Positions 6,419 through 7,491 of a stretch of 7,491 bases of DNA are shown here, in pieces. The stretch's first letter is position 1. Each line of letters opens with the position of its first letter. The translations under genes and the position numbers were made by a program. Location: contig JAXDZY010000032.1 in the NCBI GenBank assembly GCA_034086685.1, positions 1 through 7,491 of the forward strand, in the 5' to 3' direction. The notes beneath the pieces are model-generated. The model saw nothing but the letters and a program-made list of their open reading frames with translations, ran no database searches and was not told the DNA's origin. The stretch comes from TWA4 sp034086685. GTDB taxonomy: Bacteria > Bacillota > Clostridia > Lachnospirales > Lachnospiraceae.

Positions 6419-7336
6419 TTACATATCATCTTCCGGTATCTTCTGAAACAATTCCAGTAATCGCTCCAGTTCATCCAAAGAGTAATATTCTATTTCTATT
6501 TTTCCCTTATCATTTTTCTTTTTCTTAATACTTACTTTTGTGCCCATGAGTCGTTTCAACAGATTTTCATAATTTTCATAGATCACTCTGGTCTGATCAT
6601 CAACCGGATTCACCTGCTTCTTCTCTTCTGTTTTCTCCGGCATCTGATTCATTAATCTGACCAGTTCTTCTGTATCTCTAACGCTTAATTCCTCTTCCAC
6701 TATCCGCATGGCAAGGTCATATTGTTCATCCAGATTTTCCAATCCAAGAAGCGCTCTGGCATGTCCGCTGGTAATCTGATGTGAAATCAGCATTTCCTGT
6801 ACATCTTTATCCAGTTTCAGCAGTCGAATTGTATTGGTAATTGCAGTACGACTTTTTGATACTCTCCTGGCAATCTCATCCTGTGTCATGTGAAACTCCT
6901 GCATCAAACGCTGGTACGCCAACGCTTCCTCAACAGGATTCAAATCTTCCCTCTGTATATTTTCTATCAAAGACAATTCCATGATCTGTTGTTCTGTCAG
7001 ATCTTTCACCACGACAGGGACGGTTTTCAGTCCAGCCATTTTTGCTGCTCTCCACCTTCTCTCCCCTGTTACAATCACATAGTGATCATCCTTTTTCACA
7101 ACCACAATCGGTTGTATGATCCCATATTGTTTGATGGAATCTGCCAGTTCAGTCAAAGCTGCCTCATCAAATGTCTTCCTGGGCTGTTCCTTATTAGGCT
7201 CAACCAGACTGATTTTAACCATCAGGTCCGCTTTTTCCTGATCTGTCTTTTCTTTTTCTTCTTTTGGTTCCTCTCTCAGGACCCCCTGAGGAATGAGAAT
7301 ATCCAGCCCTTTACCAAGACCGCCTTTTCTACCCAT
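6419..7336 (-). CDS. parB: ParB/Spo0J chromosome partitioning protein
   Basis: CTP-dependent DNA clamp that loads at parS, spreads along the origin region, recruits SMC and stimulates the ParA (Soj) ATPase. The 305-residue protein has the usual parts. The N-terminal basic peptide MGRKGGLGKGLD is the ParA-activating tail. A charged linker follows (22-38). The CTP-binding N domain contains GERRWRAA (91-98) and ENIQREDLNP (125-134). A helix-turn-helix at about 150-173 (TQDEIARRVSKSRTAITNTI) reads parS. The C-terminal part is Lys-rich (KVSIKKKKNDKGK) and ends in a Leu-rich dimerisation helix. I chose the ATG at 7336 because GGAGGAG lies 8 bases upstream. A GTG two codons earlier would be only 2 bases from that site. 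It leads an operon with the DUF4446 gene. No parA is seen within the 155 bases before it, where parA usually ends. Confidence 0.96.
   Translation of the reverse strand: MGRKGGLGKGLDILIPQGVLREEPKEEKEKTDQEKADLMVKISLVEPNKEQPRKTFDEAALTELADSIKQYGIIQPIVVVKKDDHYVIVTGERRWRAAKMAGLKTVPVVVKDLTEQQIMELSLIENIQREDLNPVEEALAYQRLMQEFHMTQDEIARRVSKSRTAITNTIRLLKLDKDVQEMLISHQITSGHARALLGLENLDEQYDLAMRIVEEELSVRDTEELVRLMNQMPEKTEEKKQVNPVDDQTRVIYENYENLLKRLMGTKVSIKKKKNDKGKIEIEYYSLDELERLLELFQKIPEDDM
6882..6897. other. Degenerate parS-like site inside parB
   Basis: TGTGTCATGTGAAACT matches the parS consensus at 13 of 16 positions; the right half GTGAAAC is intact and the left half is altered. It covers the codons for EFHMTQ just before the helix-turn-helix. 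B. subtilis is known to carry a true parS within its spo0J gene, so a relic or weak site is plausible. The loss of the central CG argues against strong binding. Confidence 0.3.
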
Positions 7337-7344
7337 CTGCACCT

Positions 7345-7351
7345 CTCCTCC
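7345..7351 (-). promoter_or_regulatory. Ribosome binding site deciding the parB start
   Basis: GGAGGAG on the minus strand is 8 bases from the ATG at 7336, the ideal distance, but only 2 bases from the in-frame GTG at 7342. It supports the ATG, which also gives the MG-basic start typical of ParB. Confidence 0.75.
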
Positions 7352-7360
7352 AAGTCACCC

Positions 7361-7471
7361 ACCACCAGTTCAACTGGTGGTTTGGGGTAGGCCCTAAAAA
7401 GGGCCATATTACTGCTGCGCCTAAAAAGGCGGTGTCGCAAGCGTTGCTACTGGCGTCCGCTAAAAAGCGGA
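7361..7471. repeat. Array of four hairpins upstream of parB, likely palindromic mobile-element end
   Basis: Four perfect inverted repeats follow each other. They are ACCACCAGTT/AACTGGTGGT around one C (7361-7381), GGCCCT/AGGGCC (7390-7405), CGCCT/AGGCG (7418-7431) and TCCGCT/AGCGGA (7456-7471). The last three share an identical CTAAAAAG core with different but compensating stems. A smaller repeat GCAA/TTGC (7437-7447) sits between the third and fourth. All three minus-strand frames are closed by stops in this stretch, so it is not coding. Strings of hairpins like this are typical of IS200/IS605 ends, or of small non-autonomous palindromic repeats derived from them. No transposase is visible, so the element type is an inference. 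It lies where the parA-parB junction would normally be. Confidence 0.6.
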
Positions 7472-7491
7472 TCCCTTACTATCTTCTTTCC

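Noticed and set aside
6890..7390. Plus-strand open frame of 166 codons opposite parB
   Set aside because: It is antisense to parB, rich in Phe, Leu and His as expected for the complement of a Lys- and Glu-rich gene, and runs into the hairpin array.
7418..7471. Repeated hairpins considered as a CRISPR array
   Set aside because: The repeats are short stems of differing sequence with no constant repeat of 23 bases or more, and no regular spacers.

Overview
The window looks like origin-proximal chromosome of an anaerobic, low-to-mid GC Clostridia bacterium, most likely in or near the Lachnospiraceae. The reasons are strong AGGAGG-type ribosome sites, a chromosomal ParB (Spo0J) gene followed by a DUF4446 membrane protein gene, a canonical parS site, and an IS1634-type transposase. 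No species can be named from the sequence alone.

Layout. Bases 1 to about 1930 are most of an IS1634-family insertion sequence whose transposase reads leftward; its left end lies outside the window. A terminator-like hairpin sits upstream of the transposase and would block leftward read-in. Bases 1930-2113 are the promoter and long leader of the next gene. The promoter has a near-consensus -10 and a 17-base spacer, two operator-like inverted repeats and a possible attenuator hairpin. Bases 2114-4408 (+) encode a large aconitase-superfamily hydratase that keeps the three Fe-S cysteines. Its reading converges with aroC (chorismate synthase, 4517-5647, -). The gap between these two genes holds a perfect 44-base palindrome whose centre is an exact parS site. 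A 231-base spacer with another strong hairpin follows. Then comes a leftward two-gene unit, parB (6419-7336) and a DUF4446 gene (5879-6385), separated by 33 bases. The last 150 bases, upstream of parB where parA (soj) would usually end, hold no gene but a row of four strong hairpins. Three of these share the same CTAAAAAG core, as in a palindromic mobile-element end or small repeat element.

How it fits together. ParB is a CTP-dependent clamp that loads at parS and, with ParA and SMC, organises and segregates the origin region. The window holds both the protein and an exact target site about 1.9 kb away. The parS site appears to double as the transcription terminator between two unrelated metabolic genes. 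The hydratase and AroC are metabolic genes with no evident functional link to parB. The most interesting items are the parS/terminator composite, the hairpin array beside parB, and the unassigned substrate and possible leader control of the hydratase. I do not see a clear previously undescribed multi-gene system.
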